A DNA stretch of 64,000 nt from Magnetovibrio sp. GTDB lineage: Bacteria > Pseudomonadota > Alphaproteobacteria > Rhodospirillales > Magnetovibrionaceae. Positions 27,993-36,772 of this stretch are shown one piece after another (within the stretch, counting starts at the first letter, position 1; the number at the start of each line of letters is the position of its first letter). Position numbers and translations under genes: made by a program. The stretch covers positions 54,770 through 118,769 of the forward strand of contig JANQJR010000037.1 of assembly GCA_028281525.1 (NCBI GenBank). Direction: 5' to 3'. The notes below the pieces were generated by a model. It ran no database searches and was not told the origin of the DNA. It saw only the letters and a program-made list of their open reading frames with translations.

Positions 27993-28949
27993 TTATGCGA
28001 CCTTTTCCGGGTCGGGCCTCTGGTCAGACCCTTGATCGGACTTCGCGGCGGGCGATTTGGCCGTGGTGGTGAGCACAATGCCCACCAAAATCGGCGCGAT
28101 CCCGATAAAGTGGTAGGTCTGCAGACTTTCACCAAGGAATATGATCGAAAAAACGGATGCGAACAGCGGGATCAGATGAATGAACAGCCCCGCCTTGTTG
28201 GCCCCCACTTTGGCGACCCCGGCGTTCCAGCACACGAACGCGGCGATGGAGGCGAACACCGCCACATAGGCGACCACCAGCAGCGAGGCGGTGTTCACTT
28301 CGAACCCGCCGACGGTTTGGAACTCCCACAGGTAAAAAGGAAACAAAACCAAGATCGCAATCCAATTGGTCGTACCCAGAACCACCAGGGGCGACAAGCT
28401 TTGCCCTTCCCCCTTCGGCAAGCGTTTGAGCAGCACCGAATAGACCGACCACGCCAACACCGACGCCAGCACCCACATGTCGCCGGGCGTGAAGCTCAAG
28501 TTCACCAGCACGCGCCATTCGCCCCGGGACACGATCACGACCACGCCAAAAACGGAGATGACGATGCCGAGCGCCTGGCGGACGCTCAGACGTTCATCGC
28601 CCATCACGCGCGAGACCAGGGGAATGACCATCGGCATGCTCGCCAACACCACCGCGGCGTTGATGGCGGTGGTGGTGCCCAGCGCAATGTAGGTGAAGCT
28701 GTGAAACATCACCATGCCCGTGACGGCGAGAACGCTGAGCAACACGAAATGCCGCTTGATCCTTTCGCGCTCCGCCCAGATGGCGCTCGAAACGAACGGC
28801 AACAAGATCGCACCCGAAGCCAGCCAGCGCCAAAACGTCAGGTTCAGGGGCGGTATGTCGGTGCTGGCCCACCGGCCCACCACGAAATTGCCGCCCCAAA
28901 ACAGAGCGGACAGGCTCAGCAGCAAAGCGGGCGGCAACTGCACGTTCAT
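27993..28949 (-). CDS. EamA-family (DMT superfamily) transporter
   Basis: A 318-residue protein with ten predicted helices in two EamA repeats (start of repeat 1 at ALFWGGNFVVGRW; repeat 2 at ASVLAWSVYSVLLKR). Likely a metabolite exporter; substrate not predictable. It is the first gene of a two-gene operon with the MFS transporter. Confidence 0.88.
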   Translation of the reverse strand: MNVQLPPALLLSLSALFWGGNFVVGRWASTDIPPLNLTFWRWLASGAILLPFVSSAIWAERERIKRHFVLLSVLAVTGMVMFHSFTYIALGTTTAINAAVVLASMPMVIPLVSRVMGDERLSVRQALGIVISVFGVVVIVSRGEWRVLVNLSFTPGDMWVLASVLAWSVYSVLLKRLPKGEGQSLSPLVVLGTTNWIAILVLFPFYLWEFQTVGGFEVNTASLLVVAYVAVFASIAAFVCWNAGVAKVGANKAGLFIHLIPLFASVFSIIFLGESLQTYHFIGIAPILVGIVLTTTAKSPAAKSDQGSDQRPDPEKVA

Positions 28950-29103
28950 CCGGAAAAACCGTCACATTTACAATTCAGAGACGCCCTAAGGGGCGAAAGT
29001 CTTTGTTCTTCATAACGCACGGCGCACCCGAACACGATTGATCTTTTGTCACGGTTACAAAGTGGGATCGCATCGCCGCTCCAAAAAAATCGTTCGGGAA
29101 CCC

Positions 29104-29134
29104 TTGACAAATGCACAATGTTCATGTTTTGTTC
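29104..29134 (+). promoter_or_regulatory. Promoter with an alphaproteobacterial-type LexA (SOS) box
   Basis: TTGACA (29104-29109) is a consensus -35. GTTCATGTTTTGTTC (29120-29134) matches GTTC-N7-GTTC, the direct-repeat LexA site of Alphaproteobacteria. It covers the expected -10 region, a normal place for repression. A 7-bp palindrome (GTTCTTT-TTC-AAAGAAC, 29131-29147) overlaps its downstream end. The next start codon is at 29193. Confidence 0.7.
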
Positions 29135-29192
29135 TTTTTCAAAGAACGCATTCGAGAACAAACCCCAAAAGTTGCCAGAACGGAGAACGATC

Positions 29193-29312
29193 ATGTTTCG
29201 CGATACCCATTCGATGATGAACGCGCTCGGCAAATTCGAACGCCTGCTGGGTGAAGTCGCCGCCGCCACCGCCCTGTTCACCGGGGCTTACGTTTTGTTG
29301 ATGGTGGTCTAG
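29193..29312 (+). CDS. Small membrane peptide (39 residues), probably SOS-induced
   Basis: A peptide starting MFRDTHSMM with a charged N-terminal half and one hydrophobic helix at the C terminus (about residues 20-39). GGAG lies 8-9 bases before the ATG. The upstream LexA box and consensus -35 indicate DNA-damage induction. Small SOS-induced single-pass membrane proteins are known as cell-division inhibitors (SidA of Caulobacter, 29 residues) or depolarising toxins (TisB). Which of these, if either, applies here cannot be told from sequence. Confidence 0.65.
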   Translation: MFRDTHSMMNALGKFERLLGEVAAATALFTGAYVLLMVV

Positions 29313-29320
29313 GGTCGGAT

Positions 29321-29400
29321 CGTCTTAGGCGGAAGCACAAAAGTGATTCCACCTAAGACGTGAATCCGCCCCTAATCAATGTGTTAGAGGGCGATTCACG
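29321..29400 (+). other. Two consecutive long hairpins downstream of the SOS peptide gene
   Basis: Hairpin 1: CGTCTTAGGCGGAAGCAC (29321-29338) pairs with 29343-29360 at 16 of 18 positions around an AAAA loop. Hairpin 2: CGTGAATCCGCCC (29359-29371) pairs with GGGCGATTCACG (29389-29400) with one bulge. Neither has a good T-tract. Together they would be a stable RNA structure at the 3' end of the peptide transcript or a small mobile palindrome. Confidence 0.55.
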
Positions 29401-29477
29401 GATGAGGTCGACGCTCATATGCATCAACCCCATCCGATCGCACTCTACAGCCACCAACGGATTTCGGGAAAAGACAC

Positions 29478-29690
29478 ATGACCTATCCTCTTTTCGCCTC
29501 CACGGAGACGTGTGCCCGCCGCCCTGCGCCGCGCCGCCCGGTATTGGCTTCCCCTTCACCGAAAATCACATGCCGGTGTGGCGCACCGCGCGACGCCGAG
29601 CCGACCCATTGCGGCGGCGTCATCCCACGGGAACTGACATGGCAATTTGCGTTGGGCCAGGCGCATGCGCGCTATTGGCTGCAGGATTGA
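29478..29690 (+). CDS. Possible small cysteine-containing protein (70 residues)
   Basis: A 70-codon frame with a zinc-ribbon-like CxC...C pattern (CRCGAP, then HCGG) and a C-terminal WQFALGQAHARYWLQD that looks protein-like. The ribosome binding site is weak and the first half is Arg/Pro-rich, so it may be spurious. Otherwise the 400 bases between the SOS peptide gene and the VOC gene hold only the two hairpins. Confidence 0.35.
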   Translation: MTYPLFASTETCARRPAPRRPVLASPSPKITCRCGAPRDAEPTHCGGVIPRELTWQFALGQAHARYWLQD

Positions 29691-29714
29691 GGCTCTGGTT
29701 CCGGTCCCTAGGCC

Positions 29715-30143
29715 CTAGGGGCCGAGGGTGTCGGGCAAGATCAACGCGCCGTTTTCATCCGGCACCAATGTCGGCACGTGGCTGAATTCCCATGGGTGTC
29801 CGTCGGGATCAGCCGCGTAAGCCACGTAGCCCCACGGCATGTCTTTGGGCGGCGCAAGCACGCTTCCTCCGGCCTGAACCACTTTGTCCAGCATGGCCTC
29901 CACCTCTTCGCGTGAGGTCTGGTTGACCGCCAAGGTGATGCCGCCGGGCTTTGCGCCACTAAGCCCCGTATCGTGATCGAGCATATCTTGCAAATAGAGC
30001 CCCAGAACCTGATCGCCCGCTTGGTAAAAGGTCACTTCGTCCAGGTCATAAGGCGCCCGCTCCCACCCCATCGCTTCGTAAAACGCACGGGAACGTTCCA
30101 TATCGCGCACGCCCAGGGTGATCAAATGGATGCGGTTGGTCAT
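29715..30143 (-). CDS. VOC-family (glyoxalase/bleomycin resistance-like) protein
   Basis: A 142-residue protein starting MTNRIHLITLGVRDMERSRAFYEAMGW, the beginning of a vicinal-oxygen-chelate fold, and ending with DPDGHPWEFSH, which supplies the metal-site Glu. Probably a metal-dependent lyase or dioxygenase-like enzyme; substrate unknown. Its start lies 42 bases from the end of the AraC-type gene on the same strand. Confidence 0.87.
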   Translation of the reverse strand: MTNRIHLITLGVRDMERSRAFYEAMGWERAPYDLDEVTFYQAGDQVLGLYLQDMLDHDTGLSGAKPGGITLAVNQTSREEVEAMLDKVVQAGGSVLAPPKDMPWGYVAYAADPDGHPWEFSHVPTLVPDENGALILPDTLGP

Positions 30144-30185
30144 GTCCGACTCCTCAACGGCTAGGGTGACAAGATGACAATCAGT

Positions 30186-30899
30186 CTAGCCCGGCTGGGC
30201 TTCACACGTATTGTATGAAACGGACAAATGGCCCTGGCGCATCAAATGATGGATGTCCACAGGTGTCTCTCCCATCAGATTGCGGCAATCGCGGATCAAG
30301 TGGGATTGATCTGTGAATCCCGCCCCCACAGCCACATCCGACCAGTCGGGACGCGCACGCGCCACAGCAACGAACATGGCCCGGCGCAACCGCCACATGC
30401 GCTGCAATTCTTTAGGCGGACAACCGGCCGCATCTTGAACGCGGCGGCGCAAGGTGCGGCTGTGCAGACCAAAACCTTCAGCAACTTCGCGCGGTCCCAT
30501 CCCCGTCATCAGGGCCCGCATGATACGGTCGGTCAAGGCCAAGCCCGCGTCTTCGCGGCGTGAAGGCTTTGGCGCTTGCAGGCGAAACCCGACCCCAAGG
30601 TCAACGCCACCCGGCCTGATCGTCCCTGGTTTCATACTGAAAAGCGCCTGAACCTGCCCCGGCAACAACCTCACACCATACAAACGTTCGCCCGGTTTGA
30701 CCGGATGCAAGAACCCCTGGGTGGTCGGCGGCAACAGGCGCGCATGCCAAGCACCGGGTTGAATTTCCCGCCACACGATGTCGCTGCACCCATCCGGAGG
30801 AACCGGGAACCATGACCGCTCCATCCCGGCGGAATGCCAAGAACACGCACCCGTCAACCCGGCAACTGTGCACGGTGCTTCATAAAATCGCCAAGCCAT
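30186..30899 (-). CDS. AraC-family transcriptional regulator
   Basis: A 237-residue protein: an N-terminal effector domain (about 1-140) that resembles the DUF6597-type region of AraC regulators, and a C-terminal double helix-turn-helix (WSDVAVGAGFTDQSHLIRDCRNLMGETP). The ATG at 30899 follows GGAGG; the longer upstream frame runs into the thioesterase gene and is rejected. Confidence 0.82.
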   Translation of the reverse strand: MAWRFYEAPCTVAGLTGACSWHSAGMERSWFPVPPDGCSDIVWREIQPGAWHARLLPPTTQGFLHPVKPGERLYGVRLLPGQVQALFSMKPGTIRPGGVDLGVGFRLQAPKPSRREDAGLALTDRIMRALMTGMGPREVAEGFGLHSRTLRRRVQDAAGCPPKELQRMWRLRRAMFVAVARARPDWSDVAVGAGFTDQSHLIRDCRNLMGETPVDIHHLMRQGHLSVSYNTCEAQPG

Positions 30900-30952
30900 G
30901 GTGGGTACAGTCCTCCCCTGTATCCGCTCAAGTATCCGCTCAAGCCAAAAGT

Positions 30953-31390
30953 TCAAACGGATGGCACTTCCCGCTTGGAGCCGTCGTCGTTGAGCGCCAC
31001 GAACACGAAATCGCCCTCGGTGACTTTCAATTCCTGCACCTTCGGACCGGTGCGCCGGTGCACCCAAGCTTGCACATGGATGGTCAAGGACGTCCGACCG
31101 ACTTTGGTGACGTCAGCGTAGCAACACAACACGTCCCCGGCGTGGACCGGCAGATGGAATTCCATCGCCGTGATCGCCACTGTGGCGACGCGTCCTTGCG
31201 CGCGGTCATTGGCGGTGATGCCGCCCGCAAGATCCATCTGCGCCAAAATCCAGCCGCCAAACACATTGCCCCCGGCATTGAGGTTCGCGGGCATCGCCAC
31301 CTGGCGGATGGCGAGCACACCCCTCGGCGTTTCAGGGGGTGCCTCTTCTTGGGCGTTTTCGTTTGCTTTTGGAAAGGCCGATTCGCTCAT
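30953..31390 (-). CDS. Acyl-CoA thioesterase (hotdog fold, YciA-like)
   Basis: A 145-residue hotdog protein. The family core is visible: AMPANLNAGGNVFGGWILAQMDLAGG, in which Asn/Asp and the GGW turn form the CoA-thioester site, then WVHRR. It hydrolyses acyl-CoA. The ATG at 31390 follows GAGG at 5 bases. It is divergent from parE; the 172-base gap should contain both promoters. Confidence 0.9.
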   Translation of the reverse strand: MSESAFPKANENAQEEAPPETPRGVLAIRQVAMPANLNAGGNVFGGWILAQMDLAGGITANDRAQGRVATVAITAMEFHLPVHAGDVLCCYADVTKVGRTSLTIHVQAWVHRRTGPKVQELKVTEGDFVFVALNDDGSKREVPSV

Positions 31391-31562
31391 ACTGTCCTCG
31401 TCCGGGCTGAAATAAACCACAATATTTTGTGCTTTTTCGCACATTGAAATACCGTATGATGCACATAAAGCGTCAAAACGGAATATACGATACGCTGTCC
31501 GCGCGCTGGGCGCCAGCCTGTGCGCAGCCTGAGCGCGCACGACGTAGAAGATTTGAGTTTCC

Positions 31563-33707
31563 ATGAGCGATCTGTTCGACACCGATACCAAGGCCAAAAA
31601 GGCGAAGAAGCCCGTCCCCAAAAAACCGGCGGCGAAAAAGCCCGCCCCATCCAAGCCCACCCCGTCCAAGAAAAAACCGGTCAAAGCCGCACCGAAACCC
31701 GCTCAAAAATCATCGGGGAAATCATCTGCTGGGAAATCATCCGGGGGCGATGCCTACACGGCGGCCGACATCGAAGTTCTGGAAGGGCTGGAGCCGGTGC
31801 GCAAACGTCCCGGCATGTACATCGGCGGCACGGACGAGCGCGCATATCATCACCTCGCAGCGGAAATCCTGGACAACTCCATGGACGAAGCGGTGGCGGG
31901 CCATGCGTCGGCCATCGACGTCACCTTGGAGCCCGCCAACCGCCTCACCATCAAGGACAACGGGCGCGGCATTCCCGTCGATGCGCACCCCAAATTCACC
32001 GACAAGTCCGCCCTGGAGGTGATCTTCACCACGCTGCACGCAGGCGGCAAATTCGGCGGCGGCGCATACGAAACCTCGGGCGGGTTGCACGGCGTCGGCT
32101 CCTCGGTGGTCAACGCGCTGTCGTCCGAGCTGATCGTCGAGGTCGCCAAGGACAAAAAGCTTTATCGCCAGACCTACGCGCGCGGCCTGCCGACATCCGC
32201 GCTGGAGGATCTGGGCACCATAAATAACAAGCGCGGCACCACGGTCACCTTCGTTCCGGACACGGATATTTTTGGGTCCCGCGCACACTTCCGCCCGCAC
32301 ACCTTGTTTCGCATGGTGCGCTCCAAAGCGTATCTGTACCGGGGTGTGAAAATCCGCTGGAGCTGTGCCCCAGAGCTGCTCAAGGACAAGGACGACAAGG
32401 ACATCCCGGAGAAGGCGGAACTCCATTTTCCCAGTGGCTTGGCGGATTATATTGAGAGTTTACTTAAAGAACGGCGCACCGTCACACCCCGCCCCTTCGA
32501 AGGTCGGGCGGACTTTCCCGACGGCCCCGGGCGCGTGGAATGGGCGGTGGCGTGGCCGTTGGACGAAGACGGGTTCTTGAATTCGTATTGCAACACCGTG
32601 CCGACACCACAAGGCGGCACCCATGAATCGGGCCTCAAAAGTGCGCTGACCAAGGGCATCAAAGCCTATGCGGAACTGATCGGCGACAAACGCGCCGCCA
32701 AGGTCATGGCCGATGACATGATCGGCGGGGCCTGCGTGATGCTGTCGGCCTTCATCCCCGACCCGCAGTTCCAGGGTCAGACCAAGGACAAACTGGCCAC
32801 GGCGGAAGCCGCCCGTCTGGTGGAAAACACCGTGCGCGACCGCTTCGATCATTGGCTGTCCAGCGATCCCAAGGTCGCCAAGGTGCTGCTGGACAACGCG
32901 GTGGAGCGCGCCAACATCCGCACGCGCAAACGGTTGGAGCAAGAAACCAAACGCAAATCCGCGACCAAGAAGCTGCGCCTGCCCGGCAAACTGGCCGATT
33001 GCAGCCACGGCGCCACCGAAGGCACGGAGTTGTTCATCGTCGAAGGCGACAGCGCCGGCGGCTCCGCCAAACAGGCGCGCGACCGCAAGACCCAGGCAAT
33101 CCTGCCCTTGCGCGGCAAAATCCTGAACGTGGCGTCCGCGACCGCCGACAAGCTCAAGGCCAACCAGGAACTGAGTGACCTGACCGAGGCTTTGGGCTGC
33201 GGCACGCGTAAAGCTTATGACGACGACGCGCTACGCTACGAAAAGATCATCATTATGACCGACGCCGACGTGGACGGCGCGCATATCGCCTCCCTATTGA
33301 TGACCTTCTTCTTTAAGGAAATGCCAAAACTTATTGAAAATGGTCATTTATTTATTGCCATGCCGCCGCTGTACCGCATCGCCCAAGGGGCCAAAGTCGC
33401 CTACGCGCGCGACGATGCGCACAAGGACGAATTGATGGAGACGGAATTCAAAGGCCGGGGCAAGGTGGAAATCAGCCGGTTCAAGGGCCTGGGCGAAATG
33501 CCGCCCCAGCAACTCAAGGAAACCACCATGAAACCGGACAAAAGAACGCTGCTGCGCGTCACCATCCCGTCCGGACACGGCGAGGACGACTGGGACGACA
33601 TGCACGACACCGAGGAACTGGTGGAAAGCCTGATGGGCAAAAAGGCGGAGCTGCGCTACGCCTACATCCAAGAGCACGCCCAGTTCGTCGAGGACATCGA
33701 CGTTTAA
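31563..33707 (+). CDS. parE: DNA topoisomerase IV subunit B
   Basis: A 714-residue type IIA topoisomerase ATPase subunit that, with ParC, decatenates chromosomes. GHKL ATPase motifs (EILDNSMDEA, DNGRGIP, GGLHGVGSSVVNALS), the TOPRIM EGDSAGGSA and DADVDGAHI motifs, and the C-terminal RFKGLGEMPPQQL are intact. Residues 1-60 form an unusual Lys/Pro/Ala-rich, strongly basic extension before the conserved start at about residue 63. It is longer than typical ParE (about 630-690). Confidence 0.95.
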   Translation: MSDLFDTDTKAKKAKKPVPKKPAAKKPAPSKPTPSKKKPVKAAPKPAQKSSGKSSAGKSSGGDAYTAADIEVLEGLEPVRKRPGMYIGGTDERAYHHLAAEILDNSMDEAVAGHASAIDVTLEPANRLTIKDNGRGIPVDAHPKFTDKSALEVIFTTLHAGGKFGGGAYETSGGLHGVGSSVVNALSSELIVEVAKDKKLYRQTYARGLPTSALEDLGTINNKRGTTVTFVPDTDIFGSRAHFRPHTLFRMVRSKAYLYRGVKIRWSCAPELLKDKDDKDIPEKAELHFPSGLADYIESLLKERRTVTPRPFEGRADFPDGPGRVEWAVAWPLDEDGFLNSYCNTVPTPQGGTHESGLKSALTKGIKAYAELIGDKRAAKVMADDMIGGACVMLSAFIPDPQFQGQTKDKLATAEAARLVENTVRDRFDHWLSSDPKVAKVLLDNAVERANIRTRKRLEQETKRKSATKKLRLPGKLADCSHGATEGTELFIVEGDSAGGSAKQARDRKTQAILPLRGKILNVASATADKLKANQELSDLTEALGCGTRKAYDDDALRYEKIIIMTDADVDGAHIASLLMTFFFKEMPKLIENGHLFIAMPPLYRIAQGAKVAYARDDAHKDELMETEFKGRGKVEISRFKGLGEMPPQQLKETTMKPDKRTLLRVTIPSGHGEDDWDDMHDTEELVESLMGKKAELRYAYIQEHAQFVEDIDV

Positions 33708-33731
33708 TCATAAACGGGTTCAAACCGGATC

Positions 33732-34283
33732 ATGATCTTCAAAACCATCCTCGCACACGCCGAGCCCTACGCCCTGGACTTGGCTCACAAGCCCTTGTGC
33801 GTCAACGTTCGCGCCCAAGTGATTGCGTCGTTCGTAGCGCTCGGACTTGGCAAGGGCGGGCTGTTCATTTCCTCGTTTCTCTTCGCCATGGCGTGGCTGG
33901 ACGCAAAAACCTATCTGGCCGGGGCCATCGTCTGCGCCGTGGCGACCATGATTGTCATGGCGGTGGGCTATATCGCCACTTTCGGGCGGATCAAGGCCGC
34001 CTTCGACGCCGACGCCGGTACCGTCGAACTCACCCACCGCGCGCCCTTTTACCGACGTACGCAAACCCTAAGCCTGGCCGGCTACCGGGGCATCGAGATG
34101 CATTTGGGCGACAACGGTTTCACCGCTCTCACTTTGGTGCACGACAATCCAGGGCTGAACGCACCGCTGTGTCATCGCCGTTTGGAAAATCCCAAGGACC
34201 AGGCCATGTCCTACGGGCGCACCCTGGGCGTGGCGGTGTTCAATCCCGTTGAACTGAAACTTTCCGGTTCTCGACCCGTTTAA
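33732..34283 (+). CDS. Membrane protein of unknown function
   Basis: A 183-residue protein with two adjacent hydrophobic helices (about residues 30-52 and 60-83), then a soluble domain of beta-rich character. It resembles small bacterial PH-like membrane proteins in layout only. It begins 24 bases after parE and may be co-transcribed. I do not recognise the family. Confidence 0.7.
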   Translation: MIFKTILAHAEPYALDLAHKPLCVNVRAQVIASFVALGLGKGGLFISSFLFAMAWLDAKTYLAGAIVCAVATMIVMAVGYIATFGRIKAAFDADAGTVELTHRAPFYRRTQTLSLAGYRGIEMHLGDNGFTALTLVHDNPGLNAPLCHRRLENPKDQAMSYGRTLGVAVFNPVELKLSGSRPV

Positions 34284-34350
34284 GCATCAATGGCGACTGT
34301 TCTGCCACCCGGTACGCCCGCAAGGATCAACGCACCGCCCAGAGCGCCCG

Positions 34351-34388
34351 GCACGGCCCAGTTCGTCGAAGACATCATCGACGTCTGA
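34351..34388 (+). pseudogene. Remnant copy of the parE 3' end
   Basis: These bases repeat the last 34 bases of parE (33674-33707) with a 3-base insertion and a few changes: both read GCACG..CCCAGTTCGTCGA.GACATC..CGACGT followed by a stop. The piece has no gene body and lies directly after the membrane-protein gene. It looks like a relic of a local duplication or insertion between parE and its end. Confidence 0.55.
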
Positions 34389-34438
34389 ACCTCATGCCTG
34401 GGGCACACACGGCAACCCCACCGTTGCTTCAGGCCGGT

Positions 34439-34834
34439 CTAAAAGCGATCCAGAGGACCGCCGCCGCGCATAATGACATCGCGCACGACCATGTCGCGCA
34501 CATTGACGCTTTTATCCAGCTTTTTGCCGACGATCTGTCCGACCACGGTGCCAACCGTGGAGCCCACCACCGCGCCAACGATGGCGCTGGCCTGCGGGTC
34601 GACACCGGCGACCGAACGCATATAGCCGTAGTAGTAGGATTCCGCACGCGCTGCCATCAACTGGCCAGATTCCTCAATTTGTTTGAGTTCCGCCGGAGCG
34701 ATTTCTTCCCATGGCGGGGCGTTTTCGATCATCTTGTCGCGCAACTTCGCGACTTCTTCTCCCGATTTGAAGCCCATTTCATCGAGAATGTCCTTTTCTT
34801 CGTCGGAAATGGCTATGCGTGGTTTCTTAACCAT
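34439..34834 (-). CDS. Small protein with a glycine/valine zipper, downstream of the radical SAM gene
   Basis: A 131-residue protein. The N-terminal 80 residues are charged and helical. Residues about 83-105 (SAIVGAVVGSTVGTVVGQIVG) form a glycine-zipper-like hydrophobic helix, followed by a basic tail ending MRGGGPLDRF. It starts 18 bases after the radical SAM stop, so the two are probably co-transcribed. It could be a membrane-associated partner or substrate of that enzyme. The family is not recognised. Confidence 0.7.
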   Translation of the reverse strand: MVKKPRIAISDEEKDILDEMGFKSGEEVAKLRDKMIENAPPWEEIAPAELKQIEESGQLMAARAESYYYGYMRSVAGVDPQASAIVGAVVGSTVGTVVGQIVGKKLDKSVNVRDMVVRDVIMRGGGPLDRF

Positions 34835-34852
34835 GACGTTTCACTCCTCCGT

Positions 34853-36619
34853 TTAGATCGGTGAAAAAATCACCAATTTCTCTTGGTCCAAATTCTCAAG
34901 GGTCCGGTGCACGTAGCGCTCGGCTTCGTCGCGCACATCCCTCATGTCGAACTCATCGACGATGCGCTCGACGATATCTTTGACGGTGAGCTTGCCGTAG
35001 CAATACTCGAACACCTTCTCGCCCAGCTTGTTGAACCGCAGCGCCTTGCCGTTGACCTTCAACACCAAATCGCCTTCGTAGGAGGCTCCGATGTTGACGG
35101 TGCGCACGGGCCGGTAGGTGTGCAGGTTCTCGCCCTCAAGCTTGCCGATAGGCAGTTTGTCGCTGCAGGCTTGAAGGCCGTAATAGTTGTAGAAGTTGCG
35201 CGAGCGCGACAGCATCTGCACCCAAATGGTGTGCATGTGGATCAGGTAATGAATCTGGAAATGCTGGACGCGCCGCTCCTCGCTGATCTGCGGCACCAGA
35301 GAAGCGGCCTTGTTCTCGACGGCCTCCATGAATACATGGCGGGCATCCAGGATTTCCCACTTGCTCATGCCCTCCGTCGCACAAAACGCATAATTGTCCC
35401 CCGGTCCCGTCACGCAGTCCTGATCCAGCATGGTCATGCCGAACTCTTCCGGTGAGGTGTACATGGGCGTCGCCGGATAAGGCGTATAGATGGTGGTGTT
35501 GAAGTCGAAGCATCCCGGCGCCAGTTCCATCAACTCACACGCGAAGTGAATGCTTTCACCAACTGTTTCCCAGGTTTCGAACGCACCGCCGATGATGAAG
35601 TTGCCGACGACGCTGAGAATGTCCTTCTCGTAACAGAGCTTCACGCACTCGCGGATTTCCTCGAGCGTCAGCTTCTTGTTGTAGGCATCCAGAACCTTCT
35701 GACTGCCGGTCTCCACGCCGATCTGAAGACGCACCATTCCCGCATCGCGCATCCAATCCAACATTTCCGGATGCTTGCATAGGATGTCGGCGCGGCCTTC
35801 GGCGAACCAATAAAACGAGTGGTATTTCTTCTGCAACTCCTTGACGCCATCGCAGATTTCGCGCACGTGCTTGGTGCTCATGGTGAACACGTCATCCAAG
35901 ATGGCGAGGTAATACATGTTGCGCTCGCGCAGCAGGTATTCGATTTCCGTCAACACATCGGCGGTGGAGCGGCGGCGCACCTTGATACGCTGACCTTCGT
36001 AACAAAAGGCGCAGTGGTATGGACAGCCCCGCGCAGTGACGATGTTTTCACTGCCGTTGGGCGGCTTGCCCAGGTAATTGAAGGTCCGCACGGGCGCCGG
36101 CAAGGTGTCGAGATCGCGGCGCAACGCCCGGGGCGGGTTGTGCACGATCCGCCCTTCGTCCTGGAATACCAGGCCGTCGATGTCCTTCAAGGCACCTTCG
36201 CCGCGGATACGCCATTTGAGGATTTCCAGGAAGGTTTGCTCGCCCTCGCCGCAGGCGACCATGTCGATTTCCGATTCACGGATAATGCGCTCATCCCAGG
36301 GCGACGCCGAAGCCTGCGGCCCACCGGCCACCATCAACACATCAGGATGCGCTTCACGTATACAGCGCGCGACTTCAAAAACGCTGGATATATTTTCGTG
36401 ATCGCAGAAAAACCCGACCACCTTGGCCTTGGAATGCTCAATGCTGCGCAGCAGCAACTCGATGGTCGGCGCCGGTTCGTCGATGACCCGCACCGGAAAC
36501 CCGTTCTCGTCGCAATAAGTTGCGATATACAGCAACCCCAGTTGTTCGTCCTCGACCGGATCGGGACTGAACGACAAATGTGGGCGCAGCCTGATCAGCA
36601 ACGCATCTAGATCCGCCAT
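34853..36619 (-). CDS. B12-binding radical SAM protein with C-terminal PqqD-like domain
   Basis: A 588-residue enzyme. Residues 1-140 look like a cobalamin-binding Rossmann domain (VMVAGGPQASASPWDE). The radical SAM domain has CPYHCAFC (Cys199, Cys203, Cys206 for the [4Fe-4S] cluster). The last 75 residues (DLVLKVNGKALRFNKLG...) resemble PqqD, the peptide-recognition fold (RRE) of RiPP enzymes. The ATG at 36619 follows GGGAGAGG. Such enzymes methylate or rearrange unreactive carbons, sometimes in peptides. Substrate unknown; small genes lie on both sides. Confidence 0.85.
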   Translation of the reverse strand: MADLDALLIRLRPHLSFSPDPVEDEQLGLLYIATYCDENGFPVRVIDEPAPTIELLLRSIEHSKAKVVGFFCDHENISSVFEVARCIREAHPDVLMVAGGPQASASPWDERIIRESEIDMVACGEGEQTFLEILKWRIRGEGALKDIDGLVFQDEGRIVHNPPRALRRDLDTLPAPVRTFNYLGKPPNGSENIVTARGCPYHCAFCYEGQRIKVRRRSTADVLTEIEYLLRERNMYYLAILDDVFTMSTKHVREICDGVKELQKKYHSFYWFAEGRADILCKHPEMLDWMRDAGMVRLQIGVETGSQKVLDAYNKKLTLEEIRECVKLCYEKDILSVVGNFIIGGAFETWETVGESIHFACELMELAPGCFDFNTTIYTPYPATPMYTSPEEFGMTMLDQDCVTGPGDNYAFCATEGMSKWEILDARHVFMEAVENKAASLVPQISEERRVQHFQIHYLIHMHTIWVQMLSRSRNFYNYYGLQACSDKLPIGKLEGENLHTYRPVRTVNIGASYEGDLVLKVNGKALRFNKLGEKVFEYCYGKLTVKDIVERIVDEFDMRDVRDEAERYVHRTLENLDQEKLVIFSPI

Positions 36620-36688
36620 CCGAAACACACCTCTCCCGTTCTGCCATTGTCCTCCCCCCCACCAAGACAAAAACCGGGAAGAATGGCG

Positions 36689-36772
36689 TCAGTTAAAGAT
36701 GATCATGGCCAGCGCCGTAATGCCTCCAACAATGACGGCCTGCAATGCAACCATCTTCCAATCCAAATTCAT
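36689..36772 (-). CDS. Possible 27-residue membrane peptide upstream of the radical SAM gene
   Basis: A short frame, MNLDWKMV..., is almost entirely one hydrophobic helix and ends in Asn. GGAAG lies about 6 bases before the ATG. Another in-frame ATG four codons upstream (36784) has no ribosome site. It lies 69 bases before the radical SAM start on the same strand. It may be a small membrane protein or a peptide substrate, or only a chance frame. The remainder of 36785-37068 is AT-rich, with no gene seen. Confidence 0.45.
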   Translation of the reverse strand: MNLDWKMVALQAVIVGGITALAMIIFN

